From contig JAEUNM010000095.1 in assembly GCA_016791105.1 (NCBI GenBank), forward strand, positions 1 to 64,000: a stretch of DNA of 64,000 bases. The letters run 5' to 3'. The notes below the pieces were generated by a model. It was not told where the DNA came from and searched no databases. It saw nothing but the letters and a program-made list of their open reading frames with translations. The translations under genes were made by a program, and so were the position numbers. Positions 18,194-25,638 of the stretch are shown piece by piece (the first letter of the stretch is position 1; each line of letters starts with the position of its first letter). Source of the stretch: Rhodocyclaceae bacterium. Lineage in GTDB: Bacteria; Pseudomonadota; Gammaproteobacteria; Burkholderiales; Rhodocyclaceae.

Positions 18194-19563
18194 CACGCAC
18201 CTCCATTTGCCTGTTCTGCCTCGATCGCCTTTTTCATGCGTTCGAGCCACGCTTCGTGCTGAACGATGTAAAGCCCCTCGTCTTCAGTTTTGATGCCGCT
18301 CAGTTTGGGTTTCAGCCCGATCAGGTCGGCCGTTGCGTCCGGCCCCTTGACCCAGTGCGTGGCGCCCCGGTTCATTTCATTCCACTTCACCGCACGCGCG
18401 GCAAAGCCTTCCTGGCAGGCTCTGAATTCTTCCAGGTCGTCCGGCGTCGCCATGCCCGTCGCATTGAAAAAATCTTCGTACTGGCGCAGGCGGCGTGCGC
18501 GCGATTCGGCCGACTCGCCAACCGGTGCGATGCAATAGATGGTGACTTCGGTCTTATTGACCGCAATGGGCCGGAATACGCGAATCTGCGAACTGAACTG
18601 ATCCATCAGATACACATTGGGATACAGGCACAGATTGCGCGAGCGCTTGACCATCCAGTCGGCCGTTTCCTCGCCGAACTGTGCCGCCCACTCGCCGCGC
18701 TTGTCCCAGTTGGGCCGATCCTGCGGGTTGTCCCAGTTGGTCCACAGCAGCATGTGGCCGTTTTCGAAGCCGTATGAACCGCCGCCTTGTTTGGCCCAGG
18801 CGCCGGCATCCATGGCCTTGATGTTGTCCTTGCCGACGGATTTGCGATGGTGAATGGTGGCGGCATAGTTCCAGTGGGTTGCCGTGACGTGGTAGCCGTC
18901 AGCGCCGTTTTCGGCCTGCACCTTCCAGTTGCCGTCGTAATAGTAGGTCGAGGCGCCACGCAGAACTTCCAGGCCTTGCGGTGCCTGGTCGACGATCATG
19001 TCGATAATTTTGGTGGTTTCGCCAAGATATTCCTTGAGCGGAAGTACGTCCGGATTGATGCTGCCGAACAGGAAGCCGCGGTAGCTTTCAAAGGCGCCGA
19101 TCTTGACCAGATTGTGGCTGCCGTCGCGGTTAAAGGTTTCCGGGTAGCCCGCGTCTTCGCCCTGATCCTTGACTTTAAGCAGTTTGCCTTTGTTGTTGAA
19201 GGTCCAGCCGTGAAAGGGGCAGGTAAATGTCGCCTTGCTGCCGCGCTTGTGGCGGCACAGGGTGGCGCCACGGTGAGTGCAGGTGTTCAGCATTGCATTG
19301 AGCTGGCCATCCTTGCTGCGCGTGATCACGATAGGCTGGCGGCCGATGTGCAGGGTCAGATAGTCATCCGCCTTGGGAATCTGACTTTCATGCGCGAGAT
19401 AGATCCAGTTGCCCTCGAAAATGTATTTCATTTCGAGTTCAAACAGTTCTTCGTCGGTAAACACCGAGCGGTCCAGACGATACTGCTGGGCTGCTGGATC
19501 ATCCTGCAAGGTCGATTCGAGCGCTGCAATCGCCGACCGACTGTCCAGTTGTGCCTGTGACAT
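18193..19563 (-). CDS. benA: Benzoate/toluate dioxygenase alpha subunit
   Basis: A 456-residue Rieske oxygenase catalytic subunit. The Rieske ligands are CTHRG and CPFHGW near residues 93-115. The mononuclear iron site is in [15 protein letters not shown] (bridging Asp and two His). The N-terminus [22 protein letters not shown] and total length match BenA/XylX. It adds O2 to the carboxylated ring to give a cis-diol. An AAAGGAG site precedes the ATG. First gene of the operon, with a leader of about 300 nt back to the sigma-54 promoter at 19874-19889. Benzoate is the default substrate guess. Confidence 0.93.
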   Translation of the reverse strand: MSQAQLDSRSAIAALESTLQDDPAAQQYRLDRSVFTDEELFELEMKYIFEGNWIYLAHESQIPKADDYLTLHIGRQPIVITRSKDGQLNAMLNTCTHRGATLCRHKRGSKATFTCPFHGWTFNNKGKLLKVKDQGEDAGYPETFNRDGSHNLVKIGAFESYRGFLFGSINPDVLPLKEYLGETTKIIDMIVDQAPQGLEVLRGASTYYYDGNWKVQAENGADGYHVTATHWNYAATIHHRKSVGKDNIKAMDAGAWAKQGGGSYGFENGHMLLWTNWDNPQDRPNWDKRGEWAAQFGEETADWMVKRSRNLCLYPNVYLMDQFSSQIRVFRPIAVNKTEVTIYCIAPVGESAESRARRLRQYEDFFNATGMATPDDLEEFRACQEGFAARAVKWNEMNRGATHWVKGPDATADLIGLKPKLSGIKTEDEGLYIVQHEAWLERMKKAIEAEQANGGA

Positions 19564-19650
19564 TCACATCTCCTTTGCTATATCGAAAACAGGTACTTCA
19601 CCGCAAAATCGCAAATGCGCCAACCCAAATTTTGGGCAGACGACACCCCC

Positions 19651-19674
19651 TCCGTCGCAATGCATTGCGATGGA
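19651..19674. promoter_or_regulatory. 24-bp near-perfect palindrome in the benA leader
   Basis: The core TCGCAATGCATTGCGA (19655-19670) is a perfect 16-bp palindrome. It extends to 24 bp (outer arms TCC and GGA) with one mismatched pair. It lies about 90 bp before benA, downstream of the sigma-54 promoter. It looks like an operator for a dimeric protein, or an RNA hairpin with a 4-base loop. Confidence 0.55.
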
Positions 19675-19873
19675 CTTGATGCTAACGCTCAAATTTCGCC
19701 CGACCTCCGGCGCGCAAACTAATGCGTGGCCGGAAGCTGCTAGGGCGAGTCAGACAATGAACTGCTTTGGTACATGGAAAGCCTCCTTGTTGCATCGCCG
19801 CCTCAGGCTCGTTTGGCGAAAACCCCAACTCGAGTGGCGAACGACGTCTAAATTGTTGTTCGGAGCCATATTG

Positions 19874-19889
19874 AGCAAGCCGCGTGCCA
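19874..19889 (-). promoter_or_regulatory. Sigma-54 (-24/-12) promoter for the aromatic operon
   Basis: The minus strand reads TGGCACGCGGCTTGCT, an exact fit to the sigma-54 consensus TGGCACG-N4-TTGC(A/T) with correct GG-to-GC spacing. It points at benA, giving a leader of about 300 nt. The divergent gene at 21.4 kb encodes a sigma-54-dependent activator, so promoter and activator are matched. Confidence 0.85.
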
Positions 19890-19930
19890 AGGCGCGTTAG
19901 CGGCCACATCGGTTGAATGTATATTCATCC

Positions 19931-19943
19931 AATCAATGGTTTG
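19931..19943. promoter_or_regulatory. Probable IHF binding site
   Basis: AATCAATGGTTTG fits the IHF consensus WATCAA-N4-TTR exactly. It lies in a locally AT-rich stretch between the sigma-54 promoter and the upstream palindrome, about 50 bp upstream of the -24 element, where IHF bends DNA in XylR/DmpR-type promoters. Confidence 0.65.
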
Positions 19944-20013
19944 TGGCGATTTATCGGAATTTGTCCGGTTCCGCGCGGGCTCGTGAAAATCGATCAAATG
20001 ATTCATCCACACA

Positions 20014-20028
20014 TGTTGCAATGCAACA
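20014..20028. promoter_or_regulatory. Upstream palindrome TGTTGC-N3-GCAACA: activator site or PhaR-type box
   Basis: The 15-bp palindrome TGTTGCAATGCAACA is nested in a second inverted repeat, CATGTTG / CAACATG, spanning 20012-20033. It lies about 140 bp upstream of the -24/-12 element, the usual distance for an enhancer of a sigma-54 activator. The same TGTTGC-N3-GCAACA occurs exactly in both phasin promoters at 24 kb. It may bind the DmpR-type activator, the PHB regulator, or both. Confidence 0.6.
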
Positions 20029-21404
20029 ACATGCTCGCAATTCATCGAGCGATTCCACGCCAAGGCAAAATGGCAAATTTCCGCCGGTGCGTGCGTTGCC
20101 CAATGCCACCAGCGCAGCGTTCTGAAGATTAGAATTCGCGCCCTGGACGGGAAAACGGGCCATCGCAGCGAAGTGCTGAAATGATGAACTTACGCCCAGT
20201 CAGAGTTCAGCAAATGACGAAGGAGCAAACAGAGGGTCGGAGGCGTGGCGTCAGCGGGTCATTTGCCGTGGATTTTGCTTCGGGAGCTGCCGACGCCGCG
20301 CCCGATTCCGGGGTAAGTCGATGGCGTCCGCACGCGTTCGCGGCCTTTGCCTGCGGCAGCCGCTCTTAGCCGGCGCAGCGAAGGCATTTTCGCGAACATA
20401 TCGGGACATGGGCCAACGGTGCATGTTGTCCCTGCGCTCGCTGCGGCACAGCAATCGGGAGGCACGCCCGCGCAGACGCCTGGTCGGCCCGGACGCGGGT
20501 TCGCATGGAACATTGCCTGCTTTGGCGCGCTCAGTGCATTGAGGAAGCCGCAACGCGCGCTTGTCTAAATTGAAGTCGAAGGAAAAGCAATGCAGTTGAG
20601 TATCGCGAAGGCCGGCGACGCAAAGCGCCGGAACGATTTGAAATTCGCCTGGCCTTGCTGCGCAAGTCGACGCAGACGCGATAGTATGTGCGGGTTGCGA
20701 GCACGCAGGCGGGTAATCGACGTGCGCTGCCATCCACGCAGGGTCCGTCCGTCCGGGGTAAGCAAGTTTGATCCGATGGTAAATTTCGTGATCTGCATAC
20801 CGTCTCGGCAAATTGACGCGGAATGATGGCGCAGAACCGTGTGGGAATGAGCAGCGGGAGTGCACGCATGGGCTTGCGTGGGCACGATTCGTTTACCGAT
20901 CCATGGCGGGCAACAGCTTCATCACCAATGCAAAAAGCCCGGCCGGTGCACCGGTCCGACGCCTGCGCCCCGCGTTTGCCAAAGCCCTGGGTGGCACATC
21001 TGCTGCGCCCTCGTTCGGTAAATCGGATTTGCGGCTCTCCCTGGACGCTCGCCGCATCGGCACCAGATGAATGGCATCGCTGCGGGCCAAAGAAGTCGCC
21101 GCAGGACGCGAGCCACTTGGGGTGCGCGGGATGGCAGGAACCGGGTTGGAGGTTTTTGCGCAGACGCGCTCCATGCGGCTTGCTCCCGTACACAATGGAG
21201 GCGATCCGGTTCTGCCGGGCTGCCGGCATGTCGGCGCAGCCCATTTGTCGCCATCCGGCAATCGGTCCATCCTCGTTCTCGCAGCGCGCCCGGGCCGCGA
21301 CCGAGCGGAGGCGAAATTGAACACAATCGCGGGCGGTTTTGCGCGGTATCAAACAAAATGACGCGCCGAAAGAGCACATTCAGCGCATCGCCGAGGGGGA
21401 AGCC

Positions 21405-23231
21405 ATGAGCGCTTATCTTGGTTCGAAGAGGCATTTGAAGGGGGCCGCTCAGGTGCCCGTTTTATCGCAGGGACCGGACGAACTGGATGACGTCCGCTTC
21501 CCTGATCTGGCCGACCTGATGGGACGGCTGCGTTTTTCCACCACCGACGGCCGTATCACCTTGGGCAACCAGCGCCTGCTGCTCATGCATGCACACGCTT
21601 TCGGTTCGCTGCGGCGCGAACTGATCGAGACCCTAGGCGCAGATATAGCACGCGGATTACTCACGCGCATGGGTTACCAGGCTGGCGTTCAGGATGCGCA
21701 CCTGGCCCGCAGTGTGCGTTCCAACGCATCACTGCGCGACATGTTCGTCGTCGGCCCGCAGTTGCATTGCCTGGAAGGCATAGGGCTATCCGAACCGGTG
21801 CGTCTTGAATTCGACGTTAAAAAGGGAACTCATTACGGCGAGTTCATCTGGTCGCACCCCATAGAAGACGAAGAACACCTGCGCTACTATCCGATCGGCA
21901 ACGAGCCGACCTGCTGGATGCAGATTGGTTATGCGTCGGGATTTTCGTCCGAATTCATGGGCAAGCTCATTCTCTATCGCGAGGTCGAGTGCCAATCGAT
22001 GGGACAGAACTATTGCCGCATCATCGGCAAGCAGGTGGACGATTGGGGTGACGAGATAGAGCGCGATCTTAGTTTTCTGTTTCCGTTCGGGCGCGCCACC
22101 ACCAGCGCCACCCAGCAGGAGCCGGTCGTGATCAGCCCGGCCGGCAAAACCAGCGAAAGCCGTGAGGATTTCGGGCCGGTCGGCATTTCGCCCGGCTATC
22201 AATCGGTCATGAACAAGGTGCGGCGTGCCGCGCCGACCAATGCGACGGTTTTATTCCAGGGGGCGAGCGGCGTCGGGAAAGAAGTATTCGCGCAAACCCT
22301 GCACCGGCTTAGCGCGCGCAGTGACAAGCCTTTCATCGCAGTAAACTGCGCTGCCATCCCGGAACAACTGATCGAGTCCGAGTTGTTTGGCTGTGTGAAG
22401 GGCGCCTACACGGGCGCCACGCAAAGCCGCGCCGGGCGCTTTGAACGTGCGAACGGCGGCACGCTGTTTCTGGACGAAATCGGGTCCCTGTCGTTCAGCG
22501 CCCAGGGCAATTTATTGCGTGCATTGCAGGAAGGCGAAATCGAACGCCTGGGGGATACACATTCGCAAAAGGTGGACGTGCGGGTACTTGCCGCCACCAA
22601 TCTGAATCTGAGAAACGAAGTACTGGCCGGCCGCTTCCGCGAAGATTTGTTTTTCCGGCTCAACGTGTTTCCGATTTACGTGCCGCCGCTGCGTGAGCGC
22701 AAGGAAGACATCCCTTTGCTGGTATCGCACTTTCTGGCTGAATTCAATCGCATGCACAACCGGCATCTGACCGGATTCACCCAGCGCGCGATAGACGCCA
22801 TCATGTCTTACGACTGGCCAGGCAATGTGCGCGAACTCGAAAACGTGATCGAACGCGGCGTCATCCTGGCGACGGACCATCTGGCGATCGACGCACCGCA
22901 ACTATTCACGAGCGGAGAAACATTCGATTCCAAGCACTATGTGATCGGCCCGGACGGCTTGTACGTGCCCAAAGATCCATCCCAACTGCTGGTCGAAGCC
23001 CCGGCGGAAAACGACGGCGACAGGGCCTCACGTTGCATCACCAACCTGTTGCGCGGTACCCATGACGACAAGGATCACATGTCGTTCGACGAAATCGAAA
23101 CCCTGCTGCTGCGCAGGGCGTTCGAAAGTTCGGACGGAAATATCGCGGCCGCGGCTCGCCTGCTGGGAATGACCCGGCCGCAAATGCTCTATCGGCTGAA
23201 AAAGTGTGGAATTATCGACCACGGCAAGTAA
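21405..23231 (+). CDS. DmpR/XylR-type sigma-54-dependent activator of aromatic catabolism
   Basis: 608 residues from the ATG at 21405, which has a GAGGGGGAAG site. Residues about 30-140 form the XylR_N domain and about 140-215 the V4R ligand/zinc domain, with cysteines in PTCWMQIGYA, EVECQSMG and NYCRIIGK as in DmpR. The AAA+ domain has Walker A GASGVGKE, the sigma-54 contact loop as GAYTGA (Tyr for the usual Phe) and Walker B GGTLFLDEIG. The C-terminal Fis-type helix-turn-helix is NIAAAARLLGMTRPQMLYRLKK. It binds an aromatic effector and drives the sigma-54 promoter facing benA. Benzoate dioxygenase operons usually use BenM or XylS instead. Confidence 0.92.
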   Translation: MSAYLGSKRHLKGAAQVPVLSQGPDELDDVRFPDLADLMGRLRFSTTDGRITLGNQRLLLMHAHAFGSLRRELIETLGADIARGLLTRMGYQAGVQDAHLARSVRSNASLRDMFVVGPQLHCLEGIGLSEPVRLEFDVKKGTHYGEFIWSHPIEDEEHLRYYPIGNEPTCWMQIGYASGFSSEFMGKLILYREVECQSMGQNYCRIIGKQVDDWGDEIERDLSFLFPFGRATTSATQQEPVVISPAGKTSESREDFGPVGISPGYQSVMNKVRRAAPTNATVLFQGASGVGKEVFAQTLHRLSARSDKPFIAVNCAAIPEQLIESELFGCVKGAYTGATQSRAGRFERANGGTLFLDEIGSLSFSAQGNLLRALQEGEIERLGDTHSQKVDVRVLAATNLNLRNEVLAGRFREDLFFRLNVFPIYVPPLRERKEDIPLLVSHFLAEFNRMHNRHLTGFTQRAIDAIMSYDWPGNVRELENVIERGVILATDHLAIDAPQLFTSGETFDSKHYVIGPDGLYVPKDPSQLLVEAPAENDGDRASRCITNLLRGTHDDKDHMSFDEIETLLLRRAFESSDGNIAAAARLLGMTRPQMLYRLKKCGIIDHGK

Positions 23232-23343
23232 GCGTTACGGGGCAAAGCTTGTCCCTTGAATGCAGCCGGGGCGGTACAGTCGATTTTGTGCCTCCATTTT
23301 CCGCAAACGCCCTGCCCGGCTTTCCTCGCCGTCATAACAAAAA

Positions 23344-23361
23344 GCCCCGCCGCAGCGGGGC
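23344..23361 (-). terminator. Rho-independent terminator of the minus-strand phasin gene
   Basis: GCCCCGC and GCGGGGC form a 7-bp stem around a 4-base loop. On the minus strand it is followed directly by TTTTTGTT, a proper terminator for the phasin transcript ending at 23407. It also lies 113 bp beyond the activator stop codon and may end that message less efficiently. Confidence 0.85.
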
Positions 23362-23406
23362 CTTGCTGGAGCACAAGCACACCGGCGGCTGGCCGGCGGG
23401 CGCTAG

Positions 23407-23982
23407 TCAAGCCGCCAGACGCAGGCGCGGCTGGCGCTTGGCGCCCTCGCCCACTGCTTCCAGCGCCATGCGCGTTGCGGCGGCGATCTGGGCCTGACCT
23501 AACGCCATGAATTGCACGAAAGCCTTGCCCATATGTTCATAAGCCGCGTCCGCACCGCCCACGGCCCCGCGCAGCGCCGCGATGGACTGATCGGATCCGC
23601 CCGGTACCCTGAAAGCCGGATTCTGCAGCGTGCTGGTGATGCGCTTGCCGGCATCGACCAGCTTTTCTTCGAAAGCGCGCGAAATGTCTTCGTGCGTCTG
23701 CGTGACGATGTCGAACACGGTATTCGAGTATTCGACGATGCGCCCCACGTCGGGCTGGCTGGCGCTGTGCTGCAAAGCCAGCAGCGCTTGCGCGTCTTTC
23801 GCCGCGAACAGGGTTTTGGCGTGAGAGATGGACTGTTCGAGCAGGGTGCGGCCAAAGTCCAGATTCAGGGCAACGATGCGTTCGACGCTCACCATGAGCG
23901 AATTGATCACGGAGACGGACGACTCTACGTTGCCTTCGGCAAGTGCGACACATTCCTCCGGCGTAACAAGTTTGAGGTTCAT
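23407..23982 (-). CDS. phaP: Phasin family protein (PHB granule-associated), copy 1
   Basis: 191 residues from the ATG at 23982 (MNLKLVTPEECVALAEGNVE), with CAGGAG eight bases upstream; the longer frame to 24036 would begin inside the operator. An amphipathic all-helical protein with no signal peptide, typical of Phasin_2 (TIGR01841-like). It coats PHB granules and sets their size and number. It is divergent from the second phasin gene, and the two are about 30% alike by eye with the same length. It has its own strong promoter, a TTGTTGC-type operator and a terminator. The C-terminal RQPRLRLAA tail is basic. Confidence 0.88.
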   Translation of the reverse strand: MNLKLVTPEECVALAEGNVESSVSVINSLMVSVERIVALNLDFGRTLLEQSISHAKTLFAAKDAQALLALQHSASQPDVGRIVEYSNTVFDIVTQTHEDISRAFEEKLVDAGKRITSTLQNPAFRVPGGSDQSIAALRGAVGGADAAYEHMGKAFVQFMALGQAQIAAATRMALEAVGEGAKRQPRLRLAA

Positions 23983-24019
23983 GGTAAAACTCCTGGATGA
24001 AAGATTTTTCAGCGGCCTT

Positions 24020-24036
24020 TTGTTGCGCCGCAACAA
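24020..24036. promoter_or_regulatory. PhaR-type operator of phasin gene 1
   Basis: Perfect palindrome TTGTTGCGCCGCAACAA, beginning 8 bp beyond the -10 element, about where transcription starts. A 13-of-17 match (TTGTTGCGCCGCA) lies at 24078-24090, just upstream of the -35. Two sites flanking the promoter suit a repressor. The proposed ligand protein is PhaR (gene at 58.2 kb). This is inference from PhaR's known preference for TGC-rich inverted sites at phasin promoters. Confidence 0.7.
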
Positions 24037-24044
24037 TGAATTGA

Positions 24045-24072
24045 ATTATAGGCCGCTGGCCCAACAAGTCAA
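24045..24072 (-). promoter_or_regulatory. Sigma-70 promoter of phasin gene 1
   Basis: The minus strand shows -35 TTGACT (24072-24067) and -10 TATAAT (24050-24045) with a 16-bp spacer. Near-consensus, so strong when not repressed. Confidence 0.85.
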
Positions 24073-24281
24073 GGGATTTGTTGCGCCGCATCCAGGTAGA
24101 AATTGACGTATCGCAAGTTTCCTTCCGATCCCCGCCGCGCCCCTGCCGCAGCGCCGAAAACGGCAAATTACCGCTATTTTCCGGGCGCCGCACGGGCTTG
24201 TTCGACGCTCCCCGCGGCGACCGCCGCCGGGCCGGCCCGGCAAGCACCTCCCAGCGCGGTTTTGTGCACTGCAAAAATTTC

Positions 24282-24309
24282 TTGACAGCCTCGCTGGAAC
24301 TTTTATAAT
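24282..24309 (+). promoter_or_regulatory. Sigma-70 promoter of phasin gene 2
   Basis: -35 TTGACA (24282-24287) and -10 TATAAT (24304-24309), both full consensus, with a 16-bp spacer identical in length to that of phasin gene 1. Confidence 0.9.
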
Positions 24310-24317
24310 GGCTTCCA

Positions 24318-24332
24318 TGTTGCATCGCAACA
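24318..24332. promoter_or_regulatory. PhaR-type operator of phasin gene 2
   Basis: TGTTGCATCGCAACA, 8 bp after the -10 element, the same placement as at phasin gene 1 and the same arms with a different 3-base centre. A weaker TGC-ACT-GCA element lies upstream of the -35 at 24265-24273. Confidence 0.7.
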
Positions 24333-24357
24333 ATCACTTTTCGCTAGGAGAAATGCC

Positions 24358-24933
24358 ATGGAAGCCAAGTTCGTCAATCCCGAAGAAGTTCTCGCCGCGG
24401 CGAAAGCCAATGTCGATTCCGCGCTCGCCTTCGCGACGGTCGGATTTAACGGCATCGAGCGCCTGAGCGCGCTCAACCTGAATACCTCGCGCGTCGCCCT
24501 CGACGACCTGGGCGCCAATGCCAAGGCCGTGGTCGGTGTGACCGAGGCGGAAGGCTACATGGCCATCGCGTCGGCGGCTGCCAAGCCGGCGCTGGAAAAG
24601 GCAGTCGCCTATTCCAGGAACGTGTACGAAATCCTGGCCGCGACGCAGGCTGAACTCGCCAAGATGGTCGAAGCGAAAGCCGCCGAAGTGAACAAGTCGG
24701 TTGCGAGCGCGCTGGAAAGCGCCGCCAAGTCCGCGCCGGTCGGTTCCGACGCCGCGCTGGCCGCCGTGAAGCAGGTGCTCGGCGCCGCCGACACCGCCTA
24801 CGCGAATCTGACGGGCGCCGTCAAGAAGGCCACCGAAGTTGCCGAAGCCCGGCTCGAGTCGGCTACGCAAGCCGCGCTGGATGCCGTCGGCAAGGCTGCG
24901 GTGATCGCCGTGCCGGTCAAAAAGGCCGCCTGA
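24358..24933 (+). CDS. phaP: Phasin family protein (PHB granule-associated), copy 2
   Basis: 191 residues, beginning MEAKFVNPEEVLAAAKANVD; TAGGAGAAATGCC precedes the ATG. Alanine-rich, almost wholly helical, with the central TEAEGYMAIASAAAKPALEKAVAYSRNVYEI segment typical of betaproteobacterial phasins. The C-terminus ends in AVPVKKAA, a Lys/Ala/Pro tail like those of PhaP and PhaF-related proteins. It probably is the major phasin given its consensus promoter. Read-through is stopped by the terminator at 24959-24974. Confidence 0.92.
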   Translation: MEAKFVNPEEVLAAAKANVDSALAFATVGFNGIERLSALNLNTSRVALDDLGANAKAVVGVTEAEGYMAIASAAAKPALEKAVAYSRNVYEILAATQAELAKMVEAKAAEVNKSVASALESAAKSAPVGSDAALAAVKQVLGAADTAYANLTGAVKKATEVAEARLESATQAALDAVGKAAVIAVPVKKAA

Positions 24934-24958
24934 GCACGACTTACCCTCCCCCGCAAAA

Positions 24959-24980
24959 CCCCGCTCCGGCGGGGTTTTTT
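24959..24980 (+). terminator. Rho-independent terminator of phasin gene 2
   Basis: CCCCGC/GCGGGG stem with a TCCG loop followed by six T residues (24975-24980), 26 bp after the stop codon. Confidence 0.92.
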
Positions 24981-25638
24981 ATTGCGCTTGCAGTCTGTAT
25001 CACCGGCCTTGGCAGCCGATCCGCTCGCGCTCGCGATGCAATGTGCGCGGCCTGGCCCGAATTCCGGAAAGCCGTCTCGCGAGCCAAAAACACCCGCGGG
25101 GTTGCAGTCGGGATTGCCCGGTCCGTGCGGGCGGCACGCACGCATCCCCAGCTCAGTAGTTGCGGGCAAAACGCCGAAAAAATTCAATCCATCCGCTGCC
25201 CTTGCGCAGGCGCACGGAAGCCGCTCATTCCTGCCCTTGCAGCACAATCACAGGCGCACGCCTGCCTTGACAATATTGCGGCTCCAGCTCGGCGCCGCAG
25301 CCTGCGCGCTTCGCATTGACCGTGCCGGTGCGGTGCGGATACACTCCGCCGCAGTTCCGGCAGTACTTGCTGCGTAGCACGCGACAAGCATCACGCAATT
25401 TATACAAATAGCGGAACGGGGGTCAGGTGTTCAGAACAGGTATGAACTGCCAACGCGACGGCATGTCTGCCGCTGCGTCTTTGTCACGCGCAAAGCAGCC
25501 CCGCGCGTGGCCGGCACTCGCCCCTGTGCTCTTGCAGCGCGCGCGGCAACTCGCCGCGGCGCGAGCGCCCGCCTGCTCCAGCCATGTGCACGCCCCACCC
25601 CGGGGCGATGCGAAACCCGGCCAGCCAGGAAGCGCATC
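24981..25638. other. 658-bp intergenic stretch before the hybrid kinase
   Basis: No firm gene. Several short overlapping frames have no family character. The only one worth noting is the possible minus-strand zinc-ribbon frame listed separately. I see no clear promoter for the downstream kinase. Confidence 0.5.
25225..25407 (-). CDS. Possible small zinc-ribbon protein (doubtful)
   Basis: A 60-codon frame from a TTG codon. It contains KYCRNCGGVY, then AGCGAELEPQYC, so four or more cysteines in a ribbon-like spacing. There is no convincing ribosome site, and the start codon is weak. It may be chance in GC-rich DNA. Confidence 0.2.
   Translation of the reverse strand: MYKLRDACRVLRSKYCRNCGGVYPHRTGTVNAKRAGCGAELEPQYCQGRRAPVIVLQGQE

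Larger units (their letters stand above)
19564..21404. other. 1.84-kb intergenic region; control sites in the first 470 bp, remainder unexplained
   Basis: The part next to benA holds the control sites listed separately. From about 20100 to 21400 I see no credible gene. Open frames of up to 282 codons occur on both strands but are Arg/Cys/Pro-rich, overlap each other and match no family I recognise. No transfer signs, tRNA or repeat are visible. It could contain decayed coding sequence, an RNA gene, or a long regulator leader. Confidence 0.5.

Noticed and set aside
19594..19620. A second sigma-54-like element near benA (TTGGCGCATTTGCGATTTTGC)
   Set aside because: The GG-to-GC spacing is wrong for a -24/-12 promoter, unlike the exact match at 19874-19889. 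(The string quoted is on the minus strand.)
20531..21379. A 282-codon minus-strand frame in the gap before the activator
   Set aside because: Cys/Arg-rich, overlapped by other frames of similar quality, no ribosome site and no recognisable domain.
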